Shown here: positions 27,529 through 35,915 of the stretch, piece by piece
How the letters are laid out: every line of letters starts with the position of its first letter
Numbering within the stretch: position 1 is the stretch's first letter
Assembly: GCF_022760805.1 (NCBI RefSeq)
Contig: NZ_JAIVFL010000001.1
Coordinates: 682,001 to 746,000, forward strand
Direction of reading: 5' to 3'
Length of the DNA: 64,000 nucleotides
Source: Candidatus Mycolicibacterium alkanivorans
GTDB lineage: Bacteria; Actinomycetota; Actinomycetes; Mycobacteriales; Mycobacteriaceae
The notes under the pieces: model-generated
Told to the model about the DNA's origin: nothing
Seen by the model: only the letters and a program-made list of their open reading frames with translations
Databases searched by the model: none
Position numbers and translations under genes: made by a program

Positions 27529-28059
27529 ATGGCACTGGAACAAAAGGACAAGGAACTGGTCGCCGTCGGCGCGAGCATCGGCGCCTTGTGCCGTCCCTGC
27601 CTCGACCATCACATCCCGGCCGGCCGCGACGCCGGGCTCACCGAGGCTGAACTCGCGCGGGCGGTCGAGGTCGGCGAAGCCACCCACCGCAGCGCCGTGG
27701 AGCTATTGTCGCGACGCGGCCGCGAACTGCTGCACACCACCGCAACGCGGCCCGGCGGGCCCGTCCAACTTGAACCCACTTCACGACAAGACGAGCTGGT
27801 AGCGCTGGGCGCCAGCATCGGAGCTAACTGCCACCCGCTCCTGGAGCAGCACATTGCTGGAGCCCACCAGCAGGGACTGACAGCAAGCCAAGTGCGCTCA
27901 GCGATCAAGATGGCCGAATTCGTCCAGCAGCACGCAGCCGAAGTCACCGCCGGTAAAGCCGCTGCCGCCATCGAGGCAGCCGAGCCCAGTCCACCGGCCG
28001 CTGGTGAGATGAACGCGCCGACGTCCGCTTGCGACGCGACAGAGGAGGAATCGAGATGA
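27529..28059 (+). CDS. Tandem AhpD-like (carboxymuconolactone decarboxylase) protein
   Basis: The 176-aa product repeats one motif twice: VAVGASIGALCRPCLDHHIPAG (residues ~12-33, with CxxC plus His) and VALGASIGANCHPLLEQHIAG (residues ~90-110), where the second Cys is Leu. Only the first domain can form the redox disulfide. A Pro/Glu-rich tail follows. ATG 27529 lies immediately after the stop of the preceding AhpD-like gene, so they form an operon, perhaps for peroxide defence. Confidence 0.82.
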   Translation: MALEQKDKELVAVGASIGALCRPCLDHHIPAGRDAGLTEAELARAVEVGEATHRSAVELLSRRGRELLHTTATRPGGPVQLEPTSRQDELVALGASIGANCHPLLEQHIAGAHQQGLTASQVRSAIKMAEFVQQHAAEVTAGKAAAAIEAAEPSPPAAGEMNAPTSACDATEEESR

Positions 28060-28178
28060 AGAAGGTGATGATCGGCGCTGCGGTCATCGCGGCGGCGCTT
28101 GTGTTGCCGCGCACTGAAATTGGCGAGCACGCCCTCACTCTTGATGCACACGAACAACGACGTGGTTCGTCGCCATGA
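28056..28178 (+). CDS. Short hydrophobic ORF, likely truncated
   Basis: Forty codons: MKKVMIGAAVIAAALVLPRT then polar residues. GAGGAGGAA precedes ATG 28056 and the ORF overlaps the tandem AhpD gene, so translation is plausible. It looks like a signal or membrane segment whose downstream part has been lost; the bases 28179-28345 contain nothing recognisable. Confidence 0.4.
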   Translation: MKKVMIGAAVIAAALVLPRTEIGEHALTLDAHEQRRGSSP

Positions 28179-28345
28179 CGACGGCGTGGTCACAACGCGG
28201 CTTGCGATGCCAACTTGAAGTGGCCCCCCGGCCCCCAAGTAGTTCGCGTTCATTCGCGGCCTGGGGTCATTCGTGAAATGGGTGTGTGGTTAGTCGTGGC
28301 GGTACCAGCCGCGGGCGTCGCGATCGTTAAGGGAGCTGCACAGAC

Positions 28346-29191
28346 ATGAAGCCAGATGGTGGTGCCGATATCGGCGATGTGATTCGACTCGCGGACGGGC
28401 GAACGATCGGATACGTCGAGTACGGCGACCGAGACGGGCGGGCGTTGTTGTACTTCCATGGCCATCCCGGTTCTCGACTTGAGGCAGAGTTGTTGGCTCC
28501 AGCCGCCGAGGACGGCGGCATCCGCCTGCTTGGTGTGGATCGCCCGGGCATGGGGCTATCGAGCTATCAGCCCCGACGCCAGCTGCTGGACTGGCCCACC
28601 GATGTGGCCGAACTTGCCGACCGGCTCGGTATTGACAGGTTCTCGGTCGTCGGGGTCTCCGGCGGCGGCCCCCATGCCGCGGCGTGCGCGTACCGGATCC
28701 CGGGCCGTCTCAACGCCTGCGGACTGGTGTCGACGGTTGGCCACCTCAACCCCACCATGGCCCTTCTGGCCAGGACGATGCCCTGGGTCGCGACCCCCCT
28801 CACGCGGGGCCTGTTCGCCGACGCCAAGCGTGGACAGCGATGGCTGCGGCGCTTCGCGCACCGCTGGGTCGAGCCGGATCGGCAGGCCCTCGATCAACCC
28901 GGTGTCGCTGAGCTCATGGCGGCCACACTCGCCGAGGCGTTCCGGCAAGGCGCACGCGGCCCCGCCCACGAAGGCACGCTATTCGGACGCCCTTGGGGTT
29001 TCACAATGCGCCAAATCGGATTGCCGCGGATATATCTGTGGCACGGCGAGCTTGACCGCGCGATACCGGTCAGCGCAGCCCACGCGATCGCCGATGAGCT
29101 ACCGCACTGCGAAGCCACCTACTATCCCCACGACGGACACATCTCCCTGATTGTCAACCACTCCGGGGAGCTCATGGCGGCGTTCGAATAG
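28346..29191 (+). CDS. Alpha/beta hydrolase
   Basis: A 281-aa hydrolase. The oxyanion region is YFHGHPGSR, the nucleophile elbow GVSGGGP puts Ser near residue 109, the acid is probably Asp in HGELDRAIPV and the base His in PHDGHISL. The lid between residues ~135 and 215 is Arg/Ala-rich. Typical of fluoroacetate-dehalogenase or epoxide-hydrolase-like enzymes; the substrate cannot be inferred. Stands alone, in the orientation of the module. Confidence 0.9.
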   Translation: MKPDGGADIGDVIRLADGRTIGYVEYGDRDGRALLYFHGHPGSRLEAELLAPAAEDGGIRLLGVDRPGMGLSSYQPRRQLLDWPTDVAELADRLGIDRFSVVGVSGGGPHAAACAYRIPGRLNACGLVSTVGHLNPTMALLARTMPWVATPLTRGLFADAKRGQRWLRRFAHRWVEPDRQALDQPGVAELMAATLAEAFRQGARGPAHEGTLFGRPWGFTMRQIGLPRIYLWHGELDRAIPVSAAHAIADELPHCEATYYPHDGHISLIVNHSGELMAAFE

Positions 29192-29364
29192 AGCGAGGCC
29201 ATGTCATCCCGGGGCACCATTCGGACCGTGCCGCCGACGGATGGAAGTGGCCGCCCTTCGCGGGCCCCCAGGATCATCGCCACGCTGATGGTGCACACGA
29301 CCGCAACGAACAGCCAGGGTTCTTCGTCAGTTTCGATGACGAATTGCCTTGCAGTGGTCGTCAT
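29122..29364 (-). CDS. Possible small membrane protein
   Basis: An 80-aa ORF with one membrane segment (LFVAVVCTISVAMILGA). GAGG lies eight bases before ATG on the minus strand. It overlaps the hydrolase 3' end by 70 bases on the opposite strand, so its C-terminus may be fortuitous. Plausible but not certain. Confidence 0.4.
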   Translation of the reverse strand: MTTTARQFVIETDEEPWLFVAVVCTISVAMILGAREGRPLPSVGGTVRMVPRDDMASLYSNAAMSSPEWLTIREMCPSWG

Positions 29365-29657
29365 TTCGAGTGCCTCTCAACACGCTTGCCGCACTCCGGC
29401 GCTTCGGGCCGGCGATACAGGAGCGCGGCATGAACAAGTGCCACGAAATGATGAACAGGTGCCAGAATCTGTTCGACCGGCAAGCCGGTCCTAAGGTGGA
29501 CACGTGTTGCATGAGTGCGCCCACCTCGGGCCCAGCGCAGGTAGCGGCCAACGAGCGCGAGCGAGCAGAAGCAACTCCAGCAAGCTGACCGCTGGAAGGT
29601 GCGAGCGGCTGCCGCCCAGGAACTGGTGCGCACAGACGCGAAGGGCCGCGAGGGCAG

Positions 29658-30179
29658 TTGATCGATCGCGTTGGTGCCCTCGGGCGGCGAGCGTGTGCGT
29701 TGCTCGCGGCGTGTTCGGCTGTGCTGCACGGGATTTCGCTTGTCCACGCGACGAACATCGCGGCCACGGCGCTGATGGTGGTGATGCTCGCCGCGTGTCT
29801 GTTCTGCGCCCGTGACCTATGGGCTCGCGGCACGTTGCGAGCCTGGGTCCTGGTCACGTTGATGAACCTCGCGATGATCGCCATCCACACCCCGGCATCA
29901 GCCGCGCATCACCACGGCGGCGGCGGTGTCATCGCGGCTGAGTCGGCACACCATTCGACGGTGATGACCCTGGCCACCGCGTTCGCGGCGGTCGAGGTCG
30001 TCGTCGCCGCCGCGGTGCTGTACTACCAGACTCGCGGTATTCGGCCTACAAGCATGAGCGTCGATGGCCGACGGCTCGAGAACGACACCTCGGAGGTGAT
30101 AGCACAAGGACTCGTGGGTCGAAACGTTGACCTGCATTGTCGTCACCATGATGGGCGTACCGCCAACCGGGTGACCTGA
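29658..30179 (+). CDS. Conserved membrane protein
   Basis: The 173-aa ORF starts at TTG 29658 and holds three or four membrane segments: ALLAACSAVLHGISL, IAATALMVVMLAACLFC, AWVLVTLMNLAMIAI and VMTLATAFAAVEVVVAAAVLY. A histidine-rich loop AAHHHGGGG and HH pair lie between the third and fourth and could bind metal. The last 50 residues (after YYQTRG) lose similarity to a membrane protein and may be read-through beyond a broken end. The 29365-29657 stretch upstream holds no recognisable gene. Confidence 0.6.
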   Translation: MIDRVGALGRRACALLAACSAVLHGISLVHATNIAATALMVVMLAACLFCARDLWARGTLRAWVLVTLMNLAMIAIHTPASAAHHHGGGGVIAAESAHHSTVMTLATAFAAVEVVVAAAVLYYQTRGIRPTSMSVDGRRLENDTSEVIAQGLVGRNVDLHCRHHDGRTANRVT

Positions 30180-30254
30180 GAAGAGGCACAACCTGATCGA
30201 GGCGGTCGGGCCGGTCCGAAGGCGCTCCGCAAGGCTGAGGCCGTGTGTCGGAGT

Positions 30255-30370
30255 CTAAGGAAATGAAGTGATGCGTGAGACAAACCGGGTCGGAATCGCC
30301 GTGAGACAACCGGGAAGACAACAGGTCGGCGGATGCCGGAGATGTCCCGGAACGGTCACTGAATCTGTGC
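30255..30370 (+). repeat. Degenerate Tn7-like distal end inside module 5
   Basis: CTAAGGAAATGAAG, GTGAGACAAACCGG, CCGTGAGACAACCGG and AGGTCGG follow the repeat pattern, but the terminal GTGAGAACCTACA is replaced by GGTCACTGAATCTG. No proximal end follows. It is probably a decayed boundary of an older module. The bases to 30530 hold no gene. Confidence 0.55.
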
Positions 30371-30530
30371 AGCGAAGTGAGCCACGCTGGCCTTGCATGC
30401 GCTGGGTTGTTCTGTGAGGTGAGACCGTGAAGGAGTGTCTGGTAGCGGACGATCCGCTGAGGCGACGTTGTCGGGCCGTCGCAGGGACATCCTGTTGTCC
30501 GAGCGTTGGCGCTGGAGATCACGGGCCGGT

Positions 30531-31319
30531 TCACGCCCGGCGTAGCCGCCAGATCGTCTCGGCCGGCCAGCGTCGAGCCCAGGCCAAAGCCGCGGCCGAC
30601 CGGTAGGAGCTGATCGCGTTCGGCGCGGGCCGCGGCTCGATCAGGTCTTCGATCACGAATTCGTTGGCGCGGAACAACCGGATCCATTCTCCGAACGGCA
30701 GCTGGAACGATACTTCCTCCCCATCATCGATGACATGCATGCCGAAGTAGTCGAGCGCCAGCCGCTCGCCGACCTCCTCGGCATCAAGCGGCCAGCAGAT
30801 CGTTTCGATCGGTGAGTGGTGATTGAACGCGAACAGCCCGCCCGGCCGGAGAAGGCGCGCCACCTCCGGCACCGTCCGGTACGGGTCGGCGAAGCTCATC
30901 GCCCCGTGGTCGCAGAACACCACGTCGAAGCTGGCGGCCGGGAGCGGCACCGCCTCGGCGCTGGCATGGACGAGCGGGAAGTCGACGCCTGCCTCGGCCA
31001 TCAGCCGGCGGGCGTGCTCGAGCTGACGTCGCGACAGGTCCAGCCCAACCGGGTGGGCGCCCAACCTGGCCAGCGCGATCGACCATTGAGCGGCGCCGCA
31101 ACCGAACTCCAGGATGTCGCGACCAATAAAGTCGCCGAGGACGCGCAACTCGGATTCAGGGATCCGGGCCGTCCCCCAGGCGAGCCCGCCGCTTTCGGCC
31201 AGGTCCTCACCGTGGCGGGCCTGGTATTCATCGCTGTAGTCATCCCACATCGCCCGGTTGCGGGCGGCGTGCTCGGCCGGGGCGCCGGGGTCGCTCGCGG
31301 CGCCGGATTCGCTCGGCAT
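30531..31319 (-). CDS. Class I SAM-dependent methyltransferase
   Basis: A 262-aa Methyltransf_11-type enzyme. Motif I ILEFGCGAAQWSIAL near residues 68-82 binds SAM, followed by VGLDLSRRQLEHARRL (acidic loop), FDVVFCDHGAMSF (motif II/III) and LLRPGGLFAFNHHSP (motif IV). The C-terminal part (IRLFRANEFVIEDLIEPRP) matches small-molecule methyltransferases. Substrate unknown. It faces against the rest of the module and is the last gene before the distal end. Confidence 0.9.
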   Translation of the reverse strand: MPSESGAASDPGAPAEHAARNRAMWDDYSDEYQARHGEDLAESGGLAWGTARIPESELRVLGDFIGRDILEFGCGAAQWSIALARLGAHPVGLDLSRRQLEHARRLMAEAGVDFPLVHASAEAVPLPAASFDVVFCDHGAMSFADPYRTVPEVARLLRPGGLFAFNHHSPIETICWPLDAEEVGERLALDYFGMHVIDDGEEVSFQLPFGEWIRLFRANEFVIEDLIEPRPAPNAISSYRSAAALAWARRWPAETIWRLRRA

Positions 31320-31403
31320 GACAGGTCATGCTAAGCCAGACCGCTCGAGAGGACCGGCAGGCCGTCCAACAGGGTCAGCCTAGGCCGCGCGACCAGCAGC
31401 CGT

Positions 31404-31519
31404 CGTAGGAAACGAAGCGTTTTGTGAGACAAACCGTGGTGCACTCGTCGTGAGATAGATGGGAGAAGCCCAGGTCAGATCGTCGCCACATGACACGGAA
31501 GGTGACAACCTACACGGTT
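31404..31519 (+). repeat. Distal transposon end of module 5 plus CGGTT duplication
   Basis: CGTAGGAAACGAAGC, GTGAGACAAACCG, CGTGAGAT, AGGTCAG and terminal GGTGACAACCTACA at 31514, then CGGTT (31515-31519) identical to the five bases beside dnaB at 2577-2581. This makes 2582-31514 one unit bounded by matching ends and a matching target duplication. Confidence 0.8.
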
Positions 31520-31573
31520 TGTAGGTTCTCAAGTGGGATGTTCTCCAGAATCCGTATGTCTCATGAGACATGG
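31520..31573 (+). mobile_element. Proximal transposon end of module 6
   Basis: TGTAGGTTCTCAAG, ATGTTCTCCAGA and TGTCTCATGAGACA in order, as at 21313. It directly follows CGGTT. No tnsA follows; the Tn554-like genes start about 50 bases inside, so the core of this oldest module was replaced or deleted. Confidence 0.75.
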
Positions 31574-31623
31574 GAATTCGTCTGATCTGAGCATGGATCG
31601 GTGCGTTGTCGCCGGGATGGGCG

Positions 31624-32070
31624 TCAGCTGGTTCGGTGCGTATTGAGGGCAATGATGTCGCCGTGCTGGCCGAGTTCTTGACGCAGCAGGGTGTTGTCGT
31701 GGTGGAGTGCGGCAATCACGGTGGCCGCGGCATCGAGTTGCTGTGCCAACTTGGTGCATTCTCGGGTTTTGGCGGCGAGGTCGGCTCGTATGACGGTGAG
31801 TTCGTCGTTCTTGCGGGCTTCGCGGGGCGTGAAGCTGTCGCAGGCCGCGACTCGGGTGTCCCAGTCGGCCATGATCTGGGTGGCCCGGTTCATGGTGGCG
31901 CGGCTGACGTCGGCTTCTTTCCAGAGGTTGTCCTTGATCAGCCGTCCGTCGGTGCGTTGCGGGCACCCGGCCAGCAGTCGATCCATGGCGTCGCGCAGGC
32001 GTTTGGCGGTGCGGTCAGACAATGCGTGGTCAGACTGAGGTTCGGTGGCAGTATCGGGGCTGTTGGTCAC
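31624..32070 (-). CDS. Small coiled-coil protein of Tn554-like transposon (TnpC-like)
   Basis: The 148-aa product has a helix-turn-helix-like segment (IKDNLWKEADVSRATMNRA) and a long coiled coil (VIRADLAAKTRECTKLAQQL onward to LLRQEL). GTG at 32070 overlaps the stop of the recombinase gene, as in Tn554-type tnpA-tnpB-tnpC operons, where the third small protein helps the recombinases. It is intact, but its partner gene is broken. Confidence 0.7.
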   Translation of the reverse strand: MTNSPDTATEPQSDHALSDRTAKRLRDAMDRLLAGCPQRTDGRLIKDNLWKEADVSRATMNRATQIMADWDTRVAACDSFTPREARKNDELTVIRADLAAKTRECTKLAQQLDAAATVIAALHHDNTLLRQELGQHGDIIALNTHRTS

Positions 32071-32762
32071 TGCGGCTCCTCGGGGGCTTTGCTCAAGACG
32101 GCGTCGACCTCGCCAAGTTCGCGTTGCAGGACGTCTTTGCGGCAGGTCGGCAGGGTTGGCGTGTTGATGAGGGTGAGCAGGGTTCGTCGCTGTGTCGCCC
32201 AGATGGGTAGGTGTTCGGGGCCGATGACGCTGTTGACGCAGCGGTCGGGTCGGCATCGGTCTTGGAGTGGTCCTTTGTGGCCTTCGGGGATGACGGTGCT
32301 GTCCAGGCAGGCGGCGCCGACCGGGTTGTTTTCGTCCATGGCGCAGTGGTTGAGGGTGCCGAACCGGATGGACAGGCGAGCTTTGCGGAGCATGGTTCGT
32401 TCGACAGTTGCGTCGCCACCGCGTGCTTGGACTGCGTGCTGGATGTCGGTGAAGGTCTGGGCGATTCGGTCGGAGCCGGGGCCGTAGCCGATCGGTTCGC
32501 CGGCCTTGTGCGCGTGGTAGAGGTCCTCGATTCGGCGGAATCGGGCGGCGTCGATCGCGGATTCCAGGTGGTCGGCCCAGGAGTTGTCGGCGTTGGCGTA
32601 GCCCTGGGTCGATCGGTTGGCCAGTGCCCGGGAGGCGATGTGTTTGAGCTGGATGCCCAGCGCTATCTCGCTGCCGGGGAATTGGTCGGTCAGCATCGCC
32701 ATGGTCCGCCGGAACATGTGGGGTCGGGTTTTGCCTGCCGGGATCGGCTGCAGGCCGGTTAG

Positions 32763-34446
32763 CCTCGATTTTTCGCGCAATGCCCCGGGTGGAGTGTGTT
32801 GATACGCGAAAGTGCCTGTCCTGCAAGGAATAATAGGACTTCTTAACGGTTCCATTAGCCTGGCTGGAAGGCACTTCGCAGGTGAAGAGTAGCGCAGCGG
32901 TTTCCCGAGTGAAAGTGTCCGCGGATGGTCATGGCGTCGTGTCTCACGCCGGGGTGGGGATGCTGCGGGAACTGGCGGATCTGTCCGGGCTGTCGGCGGG
33001 GGTCACCGCGGCGTTGGCCGACACCTATCGGGGCCCGTGGATCTACCCGCCGGGGGCGGTGTTCGCCGATCTCGCCGCGGCGGTCGCTGACGGCGCGACC
33101 TGCATCGACGGGGTCGGGCAGTTGTGCGGGGACCGTGAGCACGTGTTCGGTCCGGCCGCCTCGACGACCACGATGTGGCGGCTGGTCGACGAGCGGATCG
33201 ACGCCGCGCACCTGCCGGCGATCCGGGCGGCGCGCTGCGATGCGCGGGCGGCGGCGTGGGCTGCCGGGGCTGCGCCGGCCGCTGGCAGGTGGCTGCACAT
33301 CGACCTCGACGCCACCATCACCATCGACCATTCCGACAACAAGGAGAACGCGGCCGCGACCTGGAAGAAGACCTACGGTCACCACCCGCTGCTGGCGTTC
33401 CTGGACCGCCCCGAGGTCGCCGGCGGCGAAGCGCTGGCCGGGCTGCTGCGAGCGGGCAACGCCGGCAGCAACACCGCCGCCGATCACATCACCGTGTTGG
33501 GCTGGGCGCTGGAATCGCTGCCGGCCGCCTACCGACCCGACCCGCACGATCCCACCGCCCACAAGATCCTGGTGCGGTCGGATTCCGCCGGTGCCACGCA
33601 CAAGTTCGCCGCCGAATGCCGCAGGCAAGGGGTGGGGTTCTCGTTCGGGTTCGCCGTCGACGCCCGCGTGCGCGACGCGGTCGACACCCTCAACCTCGCC
33701 GAGGCCTGGTATCCGGCGATCGACTCCAGCGGCGCGATCCGCGACGGCGCCTGGGTCGCCGAGGCCACCGGCCTGGTCGAGATGAGCAGCTGGCCCGAGG
33801 GCACCCGGCTGATCCTGCGCAGGGAACGCCCCCACCCCGGCGCGCAGCTGCGGTTCACCGACGCCGACGGGATGCGGGTCACCGCCTTCATCACCGACAC
33901 ACCCAACGGCGTCGTCGACGGGCAACTCGCCGGCCTGGAGCTGCGGCATCGCCAACACGCCCGCGTCGAGGACCGCATCCGCGAGGCCAAAACCACCGGG
34001 CTGCGCAACCTGCCCTGCCACGGCTTCGATGCCAACGCTGCCTGGCTCGAAATCATCCTCACCGCAACCGATCTCGTGGCCTGGACCAAACTCATCGGCT
34101 TCGCCGACCAGCCCGACATCGCCGGCTGCGAGATCGACACCTTCCGCTACCGCGTCCTGCACGTCGCCGCCCGCATCACCCGCGCCGCCCGACGCACCCA
34201 CCTGCGCATCGACGCCACATGGCGCTGGGCCCACGCCATCGCCACCGCATGGCAGCGCCTGCGCACCGCCTTCGGTTGACCACCGCACCACCCGTCCACC
34301 ACGACCCGAAAGACCCACCGGCCCTGGAAAGCCCGCCACACCGAGCGACACCGGCCAAACCGTCACACCCACCCACCGAAACCGCGCCCGAACAGCCCCA
34401 GCCGACCCCGAACCGCACTCCGACCAATTCGCACGCAAAATCGAGG
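32763..34446 (+). mobile_element. IS1380-family insertion sequence, copy 2
   Basis: 1684 bp, same ends as copy 1 and nearly identical throughout (a handful of substitutions seen). TTAG duplication at 32759-32762 and 34447-34450. Different duplications for the two copies mean two separate insertions. Confidence 0.95.
32882..34279 (+). CDS. IS1380-family transposase
   Basis: 465 aa, the same protein as at 19372-20769 apart from one N-terminal residue. DDE residues in HIDLDATITI, VRSDSAGATH and VEDRIREAK are present and the frame is intact. The antisense strand is also open for a long way and creates a false 935-codon ORF fused to the recombinase; only the plus-strand frame shows transposase motifs. 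Confidence 0.93.
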   Translation: MKSSAAVSRVKVSADGHGVVSHAGVGMLRELADLSGLSAGVTAALADTYRGPWIYPPGAVFADLAAAVADGATCIDGVGQLCGDREHVFGPAASTTTMWRLVDERIDAAHLPAIRAARCDARAAAWAAGAAPAAGRWLHIDLDATITIDHSDNKENAAATWKKTYGHHPLLAFLDRPEVAGGEALAGLLRAGNAGSNTAADHITVLGWALESLPAAYRPDPHDPTAHKILVRSDSAGATHKFAAECRRQGVGFSFGFAVDARVRDAVDTLNLAEAWYPAIDSSGAIRDGAWVAEATGLVEMSSWPEGTRLILRRERPHPGAQLRFTDADGMRVTAFITDTPNGVVDGQLAGLELRHRQHARVEDRIREAKTTGLRNLPCHGFDANAAWLEIILTATDLVAWTKLIGFADQPDIAGCEIDTFRYRVLHVAARITRAARRTHLRIDATWRWAHAIATAWQRLRTAFG

Positions 34447-35915
34447 TTAGGGCTGTGGTCGTGTTGATGTGGTTGATGAAGGCGTCGAGCATCTGATGGC
34501 TGCGGGAGACGTCGGCGGATTTGCGCTGCAGAGGCGGGAAGAGCTGGTCGTGGTGTTCTGATAGCTGCTCGGCGACGGCGACGGCGATGGCCTCGGCGAC
34601 CGGTTCGGTGATCCACCAGTGTTTGACCGGCAGGTTCGGGTCGTGTTTGCCCTTGGTGGATTTGATGGCGGGGGTGCCGTAGTAGTCGACGATCGACCCG
34701 GCTGCGATCTCGTGGACTTCGGAGTCACGCATCAGTGAGAGCCCGACGACCAGGGTGTAGCAGGCATTGCGCAGCATGCGCAGTTCCAGTCCGATTGCGC
34801 GTGGTGCCAGTCCAGGGTGCCAGGCAGCGTGTGTGCCTGCGTGGTGCTCGATCTGGGTGAGGTCATCGATGACACCGGTTGTGGTGGGGTGCCCGGCGGC
34901 GACCGCGTGCTCGACGCGGGCGATGCGGTGAAGGTTCGCCGTCCGTTTTCGGCCGAAAAGTGTTGCTGCGCAGGTGGTTTTCCAGCCGAGCATCAACGTC
35001 AGCAGGTTCCAGTTCACCTCGCCGTGGCCGTGGCCGTGGCCGTCGGCGTGGACAGGGATGGGATTGGTGGTATCAGCGAGCCAACGGTCCAGGCGGGTGT
35101 CGCGGTCGGCTGTCATGGCCGTCGTTTGGGCGAGTAGGTCGCGGTAGCGCAGTTGGGCGCGCAGGATGTCCGGGGCGAAGGTGTGGACGTAGGTCCATGC
35201 CGCGCGAATCAGCGGGAACCACTGCTCGGGCGGGATCACCGGAGTGGAGACGACCGCCGCCGTCGAGGTTTGTGCCGCCGCGCGGGCGCTCGTGCCTGCC
35301 CATGGGTCGCTGCGAAGTCCTCGGCTGGTGAGCGCCGGGCCGTATTGGTGCAGCATCTTGAACGTTTCGATGTAGTGCCTGATGGTGCTACTCGACCGCT
35401 GCTCACGCAGGCCGCGGATAAGGCGGCGTAAATCGCTGTCGTGCCAGGCACTCGGGTGCGGCGGCAACCCAGTCGCTTCGGCGAACCTGCTCAGCTGCCG
35501 GAGGTGGCTGAGCTCGCCGATCACGGTGGTCGGGTGCGCGGGAGCGGGTTTCAGCGACATTCCGGCGGATGTGACCGCCGGGTGGCGAGGATTGAGCATG
35601 ATCATGCTGACCTCGCGGGCCAGCAGATTCCATGACGGCTCGGCCAGTTCGCGGGAGAACACCAGCGTCCAAGCGCATGCGGGCAGGCGAGCCGGTCGCC
35701 GGAGGACGCCGTTGAGGTTCCACTGCTCTCATAGTGTTGTGCTGATTTCGCTGGCACAACCCTGTTCTACCAGTTCCACCTATTGGCGAAGCGAGCACAG
35801 CGGGGATCATCGAAAGTGTTGTGCTGCAGCAATTCTCGTGATAGATGGGTGGATCGCTTGACAGGAAATCCGAAGATCACGGGCTCTTGTGACATATCCG
35901 TGGGTGACGAATTGG

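Larger units (their letters stand above)
32067..35733 (-). pseudogene. Tn554-like tyrosine recombinase, split by IS1380, 5' truncated
   Basis: Pieces 34447-35733 and 32067-32762. Joined across IS1380 (TTAG duplication) the frame reads NTTTALTGLQPIPAGK without error. Catalytic features: Arg in SLMRDSEVHEI, His-xx-Arg in RPHMFRRTMAML, and Tyr in NRSTQGYA; a cysteine-rich C-terminal extension (DRCRPDRCVNSV) is typical of these long recombinases. At the 5' side the frame (FSRELAEPSWNLL) is cut at ~35733 by an IS4-superfamily remnant, so the N-terminus and the upstream partner recombinase are gone. Confidence 0.8.

Noticed and set aside
19253..34446. Composite transposon bounded by the two IS1380 copies
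   Set aside because: Each copy has its own different duplication (CTAG and TTAG) and each interrupts its own sequence, so they inserted separately.
32855..35662. Single 935-codon minus-strand gene
   Set aside because: It is the recombinase frame running by chance into the antisense strand of IS1380; the transposase is on the plus strand.
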